In this document: positions 1 through 8,146 of the stretch, in pieces
Layout of the letters: each line of letters opens with the position of its first letter
Numbering within the stretch: the first letter of the stretch is position 1
Assembly (NCBI GenBank): GCA_019634045.1
Contig: JAHQWA010000183.1
Span: 1 to 44,767 of the forward strand
Length of the DNA stretch: 44,767 nt
DNA from: Saprospiraceae bacterium
GTDB taxonomy: Bacteria; Bacteroidota; Bacteroidia; Chitinophagales; Saprospiraceae
Reading direction: 5' to 3'
The notes under the pieces: model-generated
Database searches by the model: none
Seen by the model: only the letters and a program-made list of their open reading frames with translations
What the model was told of the DNA's origin: nothing
Program-made: the position numbers and the translations under genes

Positions 1-1
1 A

Positions 2-802
2 TTATTAGTAGCATCCCTCTTGGGCTTCTTCCTGCTAGGCACCATACTCGCCTTTGTCTTTTACCAAAGACAAATTCAACAAAAAGAGGCTATTCTAGTC
101 CAAGAAGCTTTGATTAAAGATCAGAAACTTACTCAGTTACAACAAGAACAAAAGATCGTGGCCTTTAAGTCTATGATTACTGGGGAGGAATCGGAGAGAA
201 AACGTTTGGCCAAGGAATTGCACGATGGATTGGGTGGGATGTTGTCAAATCTTAAACTAGCTTTAAGTCCTCCGGAAAACGGAGCCAAATTAAGCACAGG
301 AAATCAAGAAAGGATTGTAACTCATGCCTTGCACATGGCTGATAGAGCCAGCGAGGAGTTGCGGAGGATAGCTCATAATATGATGCCCCAATCACTGGCT
401 AAGTTCGGCCTTATCACGGCTTTGGAAGATCTTTGTGATGACATCAATTTTGCCGGAAAAATGGAGGTAACCTTCCAACATTTTAACGTGGATGACAGCC
501 AGGTGGCTGCTATTAACTTGGCGGTATACCGACTAATACAAGAGCTGCTCAACAATGTCGTTAAACATGCCGAAGCTACCGAAGTTACAGTTCAATTGAG
601 CCAAAATGCTACGACCTTGCTGGTTACGGTTGAAGACAATGGTAAAGGATTTGATTTGGAGAAAGCTCTAGCAGAAAAAGGTCATGGCTTGAGTAATCTG
701 CAATCTCGTGTAGAGGCGCTTACGGGAGAATTGGAAATCGATACCCGACCAGATGTAGGCACTAGTGTTCAGATTCAATTACCAATAAATCGAGAAGATT
801 GA
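2..802 (+). CDS. Sensor histidine kinase, NarL/LytS type, 3' part (5' end outside window)
   Basis: The reading frame is open from base 2, so the gene starts upstream of the window; the TTG at 20 lies inside a membrane helix and is not a credible start. Visible order: the end of a transmembrane helix, a Gln/Glu-rich linker, a HisKA_3 dimerisation domain with phospho-acceptor His in KELHDGLGG (codon at 221), then a HATPase domain with N-box ELLNNVVKHA, G1 box VEDNGKGFD and G2 box GHGLSNLQSR. This is the architecture of NarX/DegS/LytS-like kinases that phosphorylate LuxR-type regulators. The N-terminal sensor part is not visible, so the signal is unknown. No partner regulator follows; it may lie upstream. 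The 3' end overlaps the convergent gene by 28 bases. Confidence 0.9.
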   Translation, partial: LLVASLLGFFLLGTILAFVFYQRQIQQKEAILVQEALIKDQKLTQLQQEQKIVAFKSMITGEESERKRLAKELHDGLGGMLSNLKLALSPPENGAKLSTGNQERIVTHALHMADRASEELRRIAHNMMPQSLAKFGLITALEDLCDDINFAGKMEVTFQHFNVDDSQVAAINLAVYRLIQELLNNVVKHAEATEVTVQLSQNATTLLVTVEDNGKGFDLEKALAEKGHGLSNLQSRVEALTGELEIDTRPDVGTSVQIQLPINRED

Positions 803-1269
803 TATTGTTGTTCGTAATCCTTCAGTAATTTCTCTAGTTGTTTGGGGGTAATATCCCAGGTCCTAATTTCCGTACGAAACTTCAGCGTCTTATGTCCTAA
901 GGTATAGCCATACTCCAAATAATGGTCTGTACTGTTGATCTTCTTAATCCACTGTACTTCCGCATAAGTGATAGCTGCCCAAGATCTGTAGAGCCCTTGT
1001 TCGTTCTGGATGCCCTCCTTGGAGATTACCAATTGAGGGTTACGTGGGCCAAAGTAGTAAGTGACTACTCCTACTATAGCTACAATACTTCCTACTAGAT
1101 ACACATAGCCTCCCCAAAAGTCAGGCTTGATCGCAATTTGATAGATCCCGAAGCCTGCTCCAGCCAATAACACGAGGAGCAAAAAAATACCCTTTGGCCT
1201 GGATTGGTAGATCCTCGTTTCTTCCGGTGAAGCGGACAAAGATTGGTCAGGGCGAACTCGATTTGGCAT
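775..1269 (-). CDS. Two-helix membrane protein with PH-like C-terminal region, unknown function
   Basis: A 164-residue protein. Residues about 27-46 and 53-72 are hydrophobic and look like a membrane hairpin. The C-terminal half (from NPQLVISKEGI to the end) has the alternating strand pattern and the 'I..eGI....W..I...E' spacing seen in bacterial PH-like domains of small membrane proteins; that assignment is by resemblance only. It starts 5 bases after the cysQ stop and so is probably the second gene of a cysQ operon. Its end overlaps the convergent kinase gene by 28 bases. No catalytic motif is visible. Confidence 0.75.
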   Translation of the reverse strand: MPNRVRPDQSLSASPEETRIYQSRPKGIFLLLVLLAGAGFGIYQIAIKPDFWGGYVYLVGSIVAIVGVVTYYFGPRNPQLVISKEGIQNEQGLYRSWAAITYAEVQWIKKINSTDHYLEYGYTLGHKTLKFRTEIRTWDITPKQLEKLLKDYEQQYQSSRFIGN

Positions 1270-1274
1270 GGAGA

Positions 1275-2048
1275 TTATAAACTTAATGGAGCATTACCAA
1301 ATGCGATAAAGAATGGATTGAGTAGGTTTTCTTTGTTGTAGTTCATTGGTTGATTGGTTTCGTGCTGGACTACCATTCCACCAGCTTCTTCTAGGATAAT
1401 CTGTGCGGCGCCTGTATCCCATTCCATCGTAGGACCTAATCTTGGGTATACATGAGCTTCGCCTTTTGCCATTATCAAAAATTTCAACGAACTCCCCGTA
1501 GCTACGGTTTCAGCCTGATTGAGTTTTTCGATGAAGGCCCGCGTATCATCGTTTAAATGTGAGCGACTGCACACCACTTTGAGCTTGGGATCTGTCCATT
1601 CAAATTTTGGGGCTTGAAGCTGTTTGACCTGCCCATCTTTTTCCAAGAAAGCGCCCTGGTCCTTTTCAGCCCAATACAATTCGTCCAATACAGGTGCGTA
1701 AACTACCCCCAAGATCACACGCTGATTTTCAATCAGCGCAATATTGACCGTAAATTCCCCATTGCGTTTGATAAATTCCTTGGTTCCATCCAAGGGATCT
1801 ACCAACCAATGCTGCGTAAAATGCTTTCTTTCTTCAAAAGGAATTTCTTTGTTTTCTTCCGAGATGATCGGAATATGTGAAGCTAGCTTTTCCAGGCCAT
1901 CACAGATTACTCCATTGGCCTTCTTATCGGCAATGGTTAAAGGGGAGTCATCTGATTTTAGATTGACCTGAAATGCTCCAGGCTGATTGTATACATCTAA
2001 AATAACCGCCCCGGCGGCTCTTGCAATTTCTTTAACAGTCTCTATCAT
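1275..2048 (-). CDS. cysQ: 3'(2'),5'-bisphosphate nucleotidase CysQ
   Basis: A 257-residue member of the inositol monophosphatase superfamily, which hydrolyses 3'-phosphoadenosine 5'-phosphate, a by-product of sulfate assimilation, to AMP in the cytoplasm. The metal-binding signature residues are present: Glu in ISEEN (about 63-66), the DPLDGT motif within WLVDPLDGTKEF (81-92) and the late Asp in MEWDTGAA (208-215). DGTKEF followed by NGEFTVNIAL is more typical of CysQ than of inositol or histidinol phosphatases. Length is normal for the family. A TAGATTTG promoter-like element lies 64 bases upstream. A small membrane-protein gene follows 5 bases after the stop. Confidence 0.9.
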   Translation of the reverse strand: MIETVKEIARAAGAVILDVYNQPGAFQVNLKSDDSPLTIADKKANGVICDGLEKLASHIPIISEENKEIPFEERKHFTQHWLVDPLDGTKEFIKRNGEFTVNIALIENQRVILGVVYAPVLDELYWAEKDQGAFLEKDGQVKQLQAPKFEWTDPKLKVVCSRSHLNDDTRAFIEKLNQAETVATGSSLKFLIMAKGEAHVYPRLGPTMEWDTGAAQIILEEAGGMVVQHETNQPMNYNKENLLNPFFIAFGNAPLSL

Positions 2049-2426
2049 TTTAGGCTTGTCTATATTTTATCTATTGTGCGTAATCTCTTTTTTCGATAGT
2101 TTTGCAGTTCGCAAATCTAAACATTAAGTGATGATCAAAAAATAAGTTCCCGACTTTGTTGAGTAAGGGTTAAAGAATAGGGTTTTTTGAGACCGAATCT
2201 TGCCTTAATTCATGTTTGGCGATCGTTTTTGGAGGAGAAAAGTGTCATTTTCTTGCTGAGACGAGGCGATTTTCCACCCAAAGTGTGATGGCAAAACATG
2301 AACTGCGTATGAAATGACCAAAAATTGTCCAAAGCCTTCTTTTAATACTCGCAATTCCTTACAAAGACTCAATTTTAAGTTGGAATTTTTCCTTTGCTCA
2401 TTGCGCTTTATCTAAAACAAGAAATT
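2049..2426. other. Divergent intergenic region cysQ / galE
   Basis: 378 bases without a supported gene. The cysQ side holds the TAGATTTG element described separately. On the galE side the only candidate is TTCCTTTG at 2389-2396, one mismatch from TAnnTTTG and without a matching TTG; it would give a leader of about 24 bases. I saw no long hairpin or reading frame. Confidence 0.5.
2112..2119 (-). promoter_or_regulatory. Promoter -7 element for cysQ
   Basis: On the minus strand this reads TAGATTTG, an exact match to the Bacteroidota -7 consensus TAnnTTTG. A TTG at 2138-2136 is 16 bases upstream, somewhat closer than usual for the -33 element. The implied transcript start is near 2106, giving a leader of about 58 bases. 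Confidence 0.4.
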
Positions 2427-3449
2427 ATGAAGGTCTTAGTGACAGGTGGTTGCGGGTACATTGGCAGCCATACTATTGTGGATCTATTGGACAATGGATT
2501 TGAAGTAGTATCTGTAGATAATCTGGTCAATTCAAGTGTGGATTCTCTGGAAGGGGTAGAAGCGATTACTGGAACCAAAGTGCAGAACTACGAAGTAGAT
2601 CTTTGTGATCTTGTAGCTACGCGAAAGATTTTTGAAGACCATCCTGATATCAATGGAGTGATCCATTTCGCAGCGCTGAAGTTTGTCGGAGAGTCGGTAG
2701 AGCAACCTTTGCGGTATTTCAACAATAATATCAATAGCCTACTAAATGTTTTGACTTGCGTGCAAGATTATGAGGTGGATCATTTCATCTTTTCCTCATC
2801 TTGCTCTGTCTATGGCAATACCGATGCTTTACCTGTCACAGAGGAGACTCCCCTACAAGAGGCCGAATCTCCTTATGGTCGTACCAAGCAAATTGGAGAG
2901 CAGATTATCCAGGATTTTGCCAGGAAGCAGCAAGCTTCTAGTTTTGTTGCGCTTCGTTATTTCAATCCCTGTGGTGCCCATCCAAGTGCTTTGCTGGGAG
3001 AATCCCCCTTGCATAAGGCGTCCAATCTTGTGCCAGTGATCACAGAAACGGCCATAGGAAAGCGGGATAAAATGATGGTGTTTGGGGACGACTACGATAC
3101 TAGAGATGGGAGTTGTGTACGCGACTATATTCATGTCATGGACCTGGCCAATGCCCACACCCGAGCCTTACAGTTTCTCATCCATAAAAAGAATACCTCC
3201 AATTATTCCGTGTTTAACCTGGGAATTGGAGAAGGCGTTTCGGTTTTAGAGGCGGTAAATGCTTTTATGAAGGTTACGGGGCAAGCGCTTAACTATGAGG
3301 TTGGCCCACGACGCCCCGGAGATGTGGTCGCTATCTACGCGAACCTAGACAAAGCCGCCAGTGCCCTAGGATGGACACCCCAATATGGGATAGAAGATAT
3401 TATGAAAACGGCTTGGGCTTGGGAGCAAAAGCGAACCGTAGAGGTTTAA
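2427..3449 (+). CDS. galE: UDP-glucose 4-epimerase
   Basis: A 340-residue short-chain dehydrogenase/reductase of the extended class that interconverts UDP-glucose and UDP-galactose using tightly bound NAD, supplying galactose for surface polysaccharides. The ATG at 2427 is chosen because the Rossmann glycine motif GGCGYIG then falls at residues 7-13, as in family members; an upstream in-frame TTG at 2394 would add residues with no family match. Ser in SSSCSVYG (124-131) and the catalytic pair in YGRTK (Tyr150, Lys154) are in place. Full length. The next 24 bases lead into a decayed gene, so galE is probably transcribed alone. Confidence 0.95.
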   Translation: MKVLVTGGCGYIGSHTIVDLLDNGFEVVSVDNLVNSSVDSLEGVEAITGTKVQNYEVDLCDLVATRKIFEDHPDINGVIHFAALKFVGESVEQPLRYFNNNINSLLNVLTCVQDYEVDHFIFSSSCSVYGNTDALPVTEETPLQEAESPYGRTKQIGEQIIQDFARKQQASSFVALRYFNPCGAHPSALLGESPLHKASNLVPVITETAIGKRDKMMVFGDDYDTRDGSCVRDYIHVMDLANAHTRALQFLIHKKNTSNYSVFNLGIGEGVSVLEAVNAFMKVTGQALNYEVGPRRPGDVVAIYANLDKAASALGWTPQYGIEDIMKTAWAWEQKRTVEV

Positions 3450-3473
3450 ATCAGTTCACTATTTGAATGATAG

Positions 3474-4052
3474 CCCCCATCTGCTTTCAAAGATGCGGAA
3501 ATTGATGCAGTAGAGGAGTGGGTGCGAGGAGGAGAGAAATTATTCTTGATTGCTGACCATCTGCCTTTCCCGGCCACTGCTTATCAAGTGGCTGCTCGAT
3601 TTGGATTTGAACTGACCAATAGTTTTGCTTTTGATAAGCGGAAGCGAAACCCAGAGCTCTTCGTGAGGGGAGATAGTTCACTAAACAGTAATCCCATTAC
3701 CGATGGAATTCCTCCCTTTCAAGGAGTTGATACCGTCGTCACTTATACAGGTCAGGACTTTTATATTCCAGAAGAAGCGACTCCGATCTTGACGCTCACC
3801 GATGAATAGGTTCTAGCCATGTCGGAAGTGGCTTGGCAAATTGATGAAGAGACGGAGTATCGTCCAGCTAAAGGATCCCATCCGTTAGCTTACCGAAAAT
3901 ATGGTCAGAGGAAGGTGGTTGTGTCTGGAGAAGCAGCGATGTTCTCCGCACAAATATCCCAAGGAAAATATAAAATGGGGCTCAATCAACGGGAGGCGCA
4001 TCAAAATATTCAGCTTTTGTTGAATATTGCTCCTTGGCTGGCGGAGGAATGA
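3474..4052 (+). pseudogene. Decayed DUF4350-like protein remnant with in-frame stop
   Basis: The frame is open from 3474 (just after a TAG) and codes without a good start codon through 3806, where TAG (3807-3809) interrupts it; the same frame continues to a TGA at 4050-4052. Both halves read as one protein. The first half contains AEIDAVEEWVRGGEKLFLIA followed by DHLPFP, then DTVVTYTGQDF; the second contains SEVAWQIDEETEY and VVSGEAAMFSAQ and ends in an NIQLLLNIAPWL segment. From memory this order matches a Bacteroidota family of DUF4350-like or ThuA-like proteins of about 300 residues. The N-terminal third is missing, apparently lost by a deletion up to the galE end. The alternatives are a sequencing error or a read-through stop, but the missing N-terminus argues for a true pseudogene. 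Confidence 0.75.
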
Positions 4053-4147
4053 TCATTGACTGCTAGCCTCTGGGACCATCAGAGAATATTTTATCTTTAC
4101 AGCCGCAAAAAAGATCTCCATTCGCAACGACTTATCCAACTAAACCT

Positions 4148-5191
4148 ATGCAAGCCATTTTGTACGACAATTTTCGTGAGCCCTTACGCATTGAATCAGT
4201 CCCTGACCCAATACCTAGTCCACAGGGCGTGGTATTGCGGGTAGAAGCCAACGGACTTTGTCGGAGTGATTGGCATGGGTGGATGGGAAATGATCCTGAT
4301 ATTACGCTACCTCACGTTCCAGGCCATGAGCTAGCAGGCGTGATTGTCGATAAGGGGGCTAATGTCTCTCGGTGGGAAGTGGGGGACCGGGTTACCTTAC
4401 CGTTTGTGGGAGGCTGTGGGCATTGCCCAGAGTGTCTATCCGGCAACCATCAAGTGTGCGATAATCAATTTCAACCGGGATTTACGCATTGGGGTGCATT
4501 TGCGCAATTTGTAGCGATTGAGTATGCGGATATAAACCTGGTCCGATTGCCAGATGAATTGGATTTTGTCACTGCGGCTAGTTTGGGCTGCCGCTTCAGC
4601 ACTGCTTTCCGGGCAATTGTAGCGCAAGGCAAGGTTGGCGGAGGAGAATTTGTGGCCATCCATGGTTGTGGAGGAGTAGGGCTTTCGGCCATTATGATCG
4701 CTCATGCACTAGGTGCCAATGTGATCGGTATCGATATTAATCCCCAGCAGTTGGAGCTAGCCAAGTCCTTAGGTGCGGTGGCTACCATTGATGCCAAGCA
4801 GGTGAAGGACCCTGTAGAAGCAATCCGGGATTATAGCCAAGGTGGTGTACAGGTATCGATAGATGCCTTGGGTAGTCAGGTGACTTGCTTCAACTCGGTA
4901 TCGAGTTTGCGCAAGCGCGGTAAGCATGTCCAGGTTGGTTTAATGGTCGGGGATCACAAGTATCCTCGTATTCCAATGGACAAGGTAGTGGCCCATGAAT
5001 TGGAAATCTATGGGAGTCATGGCATGCAAGCCTATGAATATCCCCGTATGCTCGATATGATTAAAAAAGGTTTGCTGCAACCAGAAAAGTTAATTGGCAG
5101 AACGATATCACTGAAGGAGGCCGTAGAAGAACTGCCTAAGATGGAATCCTATCATGGGGTAGGCGTGACGGTGGTGGACCAGTTTGAATAA
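4148..5191 (+). CDS. Zinc-dependent alcohol dehydrogenase family protein (MDR)
   Basis: A 347-residue medium-chain dehydrogenase/reductase. The catalytic zinc ligands are Cys38 (GLCRSDW) and His60-Glu61 (PGHELAG). The structural zinc site is complete, with four cysteines at 90, 93, 96 and 104 in the segment beginning [12 protein letters not shown]. The Rossmann motif GCGGVG is at about 173-178, followed by [12 protein letters not shown], whose acidic residue after the second strand favours NAD(H) over NADP(H). Substrate cannot be read from sequence; oxidation of a secondary or polyol-type alcohol is plausible. It starts at ATG 4148, 95 bases after the pseudogene. TATCTTTA at 4092-4099 is a near match to the local promoter consensus. 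Confidence 0.9.
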   Translation: MQAILYDNFREPLRIESVPDPIPSPQGVVLRVEANGLCRSDWHGWMGNDPDITLPHVPGHELAGVIVDKGANVSRWEVGDRVTLPFVGGCGHCPECLSGNHQVCDNQFQPGFTHWGAFAQFVAIEYADINLVRLPDELDFVTAASLGCRFSTAFRAIVAQGKVGGGEFVAIHGCGGVGLSAIMIAHALGANVIGIDINPQQLELAKSLGAVATIDAKQVKDPVEAIRDYSQGGVQVSIDALGSQVTCFNSVSSLRKRGKHVQVGLMVGDHKYPRIPMDKVVAHELEIYGSHGMQAYEYPRMLDMIKKGLLQPEKLIGRTISLKEAVEELPKMESYHGVGVTVVDQFE

Positions 5192-5255
5192 ACAAAATTG
5201 CCTAGCGTCTTTTCACTTTTGGAAAACACTAGACTACCTTAATAATTCCTATAGC

Positions 5256-6026
5256 ATGAGTAAAACGATCGTTTCCTACAATGTAAATGGCATTCGAGCA
5301 GCCGTCAAGAAGGGTTTAGTTGATTGGCTGAAAGAGGGGGATTATGATATTCTTTGCGTCCAGGAAACTAAGGCTCAATTGGAGCAAGTGGATACTAGTC
5401 CCTTTGAAGATTTAGGCTATCAACACCATTGGTATTCTGCTGAAAAGAAGGGCTACAGTGGAGTGGCTACCTTTTCCAAGCAAGCGCCCGATCTAGTAGT
5501 AGAAGGCTGTGGTATTGAAAAGTACGACCGAGAAGGGCGTATCATTAGAACTGACTTTGGGGATTTAACACTCCTGAATTGTTATTTCCCTTCTGGCACA
5601 TCCGGTGACGAACGCCAGGCATTCAAAATGGATTTTCTCGGAGATTTTTTCGATTGGATCGCGGAATTAAAGAAGGACAGACCACAATTATTGATTGTCG
5701 GTGATTATAATATAGCTCATACCAAAATAGATATTCACGATCCGGTTCGCAATAAGAAAAGTTCTGGATTCCTACCCGAAGAAAGAGAATGGCTAAGCCA
5801 GTGGTTCGAAAGCGGATTTGTGGATGCTTATCGACATCTAAACCCGGAAAAAGTAGAATATAGTTGGTGGAGCTATCGGGCGAATGCTCGGGCCAATAAC
5901 AAGGGTTGGCGGATTGATTACCAGTCTGCCACGGAGAATTTGGCAGACCGTTTAAAGAAGGCTCACCACTTAGGAGATGCCAAACATTCTGACCACTGTC
6001 CGGTATTTTTGGAAATAGACCTGTAG
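5256..6026 (+). CDS. xth: Exodeoxyribonuclease III (AP endonuclease)
   Basis: A 256-residue endonuclease/exonuclease/phosphatase-fold enzyme that cleaves DNA at abasic sites and trims 3' ends in base excision repair. The ATG at 5256 gives the family N-terminus MSKTIVSYNVNGIRAA; an earlier in-frame ATG at 5184 overlaps the preceding gene and adds unrelated residues. Active-site residues: Asn9 (YNVNG), Glu37 (VQETK), Tyr110 (NCYFPSG), Asp150 and Asn152 (GDYNIAH), Asp246-His247 (HSDHCPV). Length is typical of the ExoA/ExoIII class. A GNAT gene follows 2 bases after the stop, so the two are probably co-transcribed. Confidence 0.94.
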   Translation: MSKTIVSYNVNGIRAAVKKGLVDWLKEGDYDILCVQETKAQLEQVDTSPFEDLGYQHHWYSAEKKGYSGVATFSKQAPDLVVEGCGIEKYDREGRIIRTDFGDLTLLNCYFPSGTSGDERQAFKMDFLGDFFDWIAELKKDRPQLLIVGDYNIAHTKIDIHDPVRNKKSSGFLPEEREWLSQWFESGFVDAYRHLNPEKVEYSWWSYRANARANNKGWRIDYQSATENLADRLKKAHHLGDAKHSDHCPVFLEIDL

Positions 6027-6028
6027 GT

Positions 6029-6457
6029 ATGATGAAAATCGTCGAAGGGAGCATAGCTGAGGCCGTTGCTATTTCTCGGCAAATTCCTAATTTCCATGAA
6101 CCACCTGACGAACTAGCCTATGAAAAGCGGCTAAATGGCGTGCCTCATTTGATACTGTTGGCCTTAGAAAGGGGCCAACCCATGGGGTTTAAGGTCGGAT
6201 ACGAGCGAGAAGGTTTTTTCTACTCTTGGATGGGGGGTGTATTGCCCGCTCATCGGCGCAAAGGCGTGGCAAAAGCCTTGGCGGATGTGCAAGAGGAATG
6301 GGCAAAAAAGCACAACTATTTTTCTATTACCTTTAAAACGCGAAACCAACATAAGGCCATGTTGTTATTTGCAATAGGAAATGGTTTTGACATCATTGGT
6401 TTTGAGGAAAAGGAAGATGTCTCAACCAACCGGATATGGTTGCGGAAGCCTCTCTAA
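6029..6457 (+). CDS. GNAT family N-acetyltransferase
   Basis: A 142-residue single-domain acetyltransferase. The acetyl-CoA-binding motif A is clear at about 73-84 (PAHRRKGVAKAL), preceded by the usual strand (FYSWMGGVLP), and followed by a segment with FKTRNQHKAM that fits the helix after strand 5. The acceptor substrate cannot be inferred. ATG codons at 6029 and 6032 are both possible starts. It sits 2 bases after xth in the same direction, which indicates co-transcription but not necessarily a shared function. Confidence 0.88.
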   Translation: MMKIVEGSIAEAVAISRQIPNFHEPPDELAYEKRLNGVPHLILLALERGQPMGFKVGYEREGFFYSWMGGVLPAHRRKGVAKALADVQEEWAKKHNYFSITFKTRNQHKAMLLFAIGNGFDIIGFEEKEDVSTNRIWLRKPL

Positions 6458-6520
6458 GGGTATAATGCTCTGAATGAGATGACGCTACTCTAATTCATTA
6501 CCACACCAAAATTGATTGAC

Positions 6521-7399
6521 ATGAATCGTATTATTAGCCTTCTGTGTTGCTTTTTGCTTGGGTTTACTGTACTGACGGCGCAGAGCTTTTCTGGAGGATT
6601 TAAAGCAGGCTTGAACTTTTCGACGCTCTCCGGAGGAGAAATTGAAACAGATAATAATGGCTCGGAAGTGGAAGATTTTGGATTCAATACAGGCTTTCAC
6701 ATCGGTGCTGCTTTCAATTTGAAACTGACAGATAATTTTGGGTTTCGAGCTGAATTTCTTTTCAATCAAAAGGGAACCGATTACAGTTTTGATGGACCCT
6801 CCTATTGGATATTCGGACCAGAAACGACTAGTCCAATAATCGGAGTTGGTACGAGAGTAACGGATCTCAAGGTCTCCAATACGTATTTAGATATACCACT
6901 CATGGCTTATGTGCAGTTGGGAAGAGTAGAACTTTCGGGAGGATTAAATGCCGCCGTGATGATCTCTTCTCGTGGAACTGGTGAAAGCACCTTCAATGGC
7001 CAAACGCTAAATGGGTCAACAATTGGCCTCTTTACGGTCAACCTAAACCACAACTACTTCAGCGATGCTCCAGGAGAAGCGAAATCTGATATTATGGAGC
7101 AGGTGTCCATTGGTGGATCAACGATAGAAGTTCCTTCTAGTATTGGATCCTATTATTTTAGATCAGATGTGGAGGATAATCTATTTGACCGATTGGATTT
7201 TGGCGTGGTAGCAGGTATCGGTTTCTTCTTGAATAGAGGGTTATACCTGGGATTTAGAGCGAATTGGGGGCTTCCTGATGTGACGAAGTCCGCAGCGGAC
7301 ATATCCAATGTTCGCCTCGATACGCAGCAGACTTTTGTAACGAGAGATGACAAAGATAAGAATCTAAGCCTACAGGCTTCAATTGGCTTTAGCTTTTGA
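6521..7399 (+). CDS. PorT-like outer-membrane beta-barrel protein
   Basis: A 292-residue exported protein. Start ATG 6521 gives a signal peptide (MNRIISLLCCFLLGFTVLTA, then QSF); the TTG at 6512 is not needed. The mature part has alternating strands, GLNFSTLSGGE near the start, then FNTGFHIGAAFNLKLTDNFG and FRAEFLFNQKG, which are the hallmark of the OMP_b-brl_2/PorT family, and it ends in a strand with terminal Phe (LQASIGFSF), the outer-membrane assembly signal. The central insert (about 100-210) is longer than in minimal family members and probably forms surface loops. The molecular role of such orphan barrels is unknown. No partner gene; it is probably monocistronic. Confidence 0.85.
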   Translation: MNRIISLLCCFLLGFTVLTAQSFSGGFKAGLNFSTLSGGEIETDNNGSEVEDFGFNTGFHIGAAFNLKLTDNFGFRAEFLFNQKGTDYSFDGPSYWIFGPETTSPIIGVGTRVTDLKVSNTYLDIPLMAYVQLGRVELSGGLNAAVMISSRGTGESTFNGQTLNGSTIGLFTVNLNHNYFSDAPGEAKSDIMEQVSIGGSTIEVPSSIGSYYFRSDVEDNLFDRLDFGVVAGIGFFLNRGLYLGFRANWGLPDVTKSAADISNVRLDTQQTFVTRDDKDKNLSLQASIGFSF

Positions 7400-7522
7400 T
7401 AACCAACTAATTTAGGGTAATTTTTTTGGTAGAGGGAACTTAATTGTATTTTTTTGGTAATTGAAGAATAAAATCGTAAAAAATTATCCCTTTTTCAAAA
7501 ATATTACATTTCTTTGCATTAT

Positions 7523-7691
7523 AAGACGGAAGGAAATAACGATTTTTTGTTATTCAGAGAGAAGGATCTAAGCGGAAAATAAGAACACCGTCTTCACCAG
7601 AATTGACTAAAGATATTTAACGATAGTTTTCATTTGGTTTTTTGGGGTTATACAAGAGGCGATCACAACAAGTGATTGCCTCCTTTTTTTT
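7523..7691 (+). ncRNA. Candidate structured small RNA with intrinsic terminator
   Basis: About 169 bases between the barrel gene and the convergent lipoprotein gene, with no ATG on the plus strand. A near-consensus -7 element TTTCTTTG (7509-7516) puts the expected start at about 7523. Exactly there begins AAGACGG (7523-7529), which pairs with CCGTCTT (7588-7594). Inside it is a second hairpin, AATAAC (7535-7540) with GTTATT (7549-7554). The segment ends in a strong terminator (7656-7691). The spacing of promoter, closing stem and terminator suggests an independent small RNA. The alternative is a long 3' UTR of the barrel gene. I recognise no known RNA family. Confidence 0.42.
7656..7691 (+). 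terminator. Intrinsic terminator
   Basis: GAGGCGATCAC (7656-7666) pairs with GTGATTGCCTC (7672-7682), an 11-bp stem with one G-U pair and a 5-base loop, followed directly by a C and eight T. The T tract is on the plus strand only, so it ends plus-strand transcription. It lies 257 bases after the barrel gene stop. Confidence 0.85.
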
Positions 7692-7698
7692 ATGCCCT

Positions 7699-8109
7699 TT
7701 ATTCCTTCTTGATTTCCAAGAGTAGCTCATAATCTTCCTTTTCAATAGTACTGCCCTTCTCCGGATAAGGTTTTACTTCGAGCAATCTGAAGCTATAGCC
7801 TGAAGCTCTCCCGATGGAAGCCTTCTCTCTTCCGGGACGATAAGTCAGTGCTAGTGTGTCCGCGCCCATTTTTCCCAATACAAGTTCGGCGACTGCCTCT
7901 CCTTCCCATACACAGTTCACTCCCGTTGGGCAGCGTGAGTCTTGTGTTACTTGAGTGAAATGGACGATCATATCAGGTGCTCCGGAAGCCATCTTTTGTT
8001 CTCCAATTTGCAGGCTAAAGGGTTTTTCCAGTTCAAAGGATGGAAGTTGTTCTTCACATTGCATAGCCATTAGGGCCAGCCCCAGCAGACAGATGTGTAG
8101 TTTTTTCAT
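7699..8109 (-). CDS. Small lipoprotein of the DSRCP family, unknown function
   Basis: A 136-residue protein with a hydrophobic leader and a plausible lipobox ending at Cys18 (ALMAMQC), so probably membrane-anchored. The mature part has a conserved-looking core DSRCPTGVNCVWEGEAVAEL (57-76); the same DSRCP..V.C.W.G pattern is familiar from small hypothetical lipoproteins across bacteria, with two cysteines that may form a disulfide. The rest is predicted beta-strand. It is the last gene of a three-gene minus-strand set (gap of 37 bases to the gene upstream). No function can be assigned. Confidence 0.75.
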   Translation of the reverse strand: MKKLHICLLGLALMAMQCEEQLPSFELEKPFSLQIGEQKMASGAPDMIVHFTQVTQDSRCPTGVNCVWEGEAVAELVLGKMGADTLALTYRPGREKASIGRASGYSFRLLEVKPYPEKGSTIEKEDYELLLEIKKE

Positions 8110-8146
8110 AGGCGATTAGTTTTTACGCTTTGCTTAGTGCTATAGG

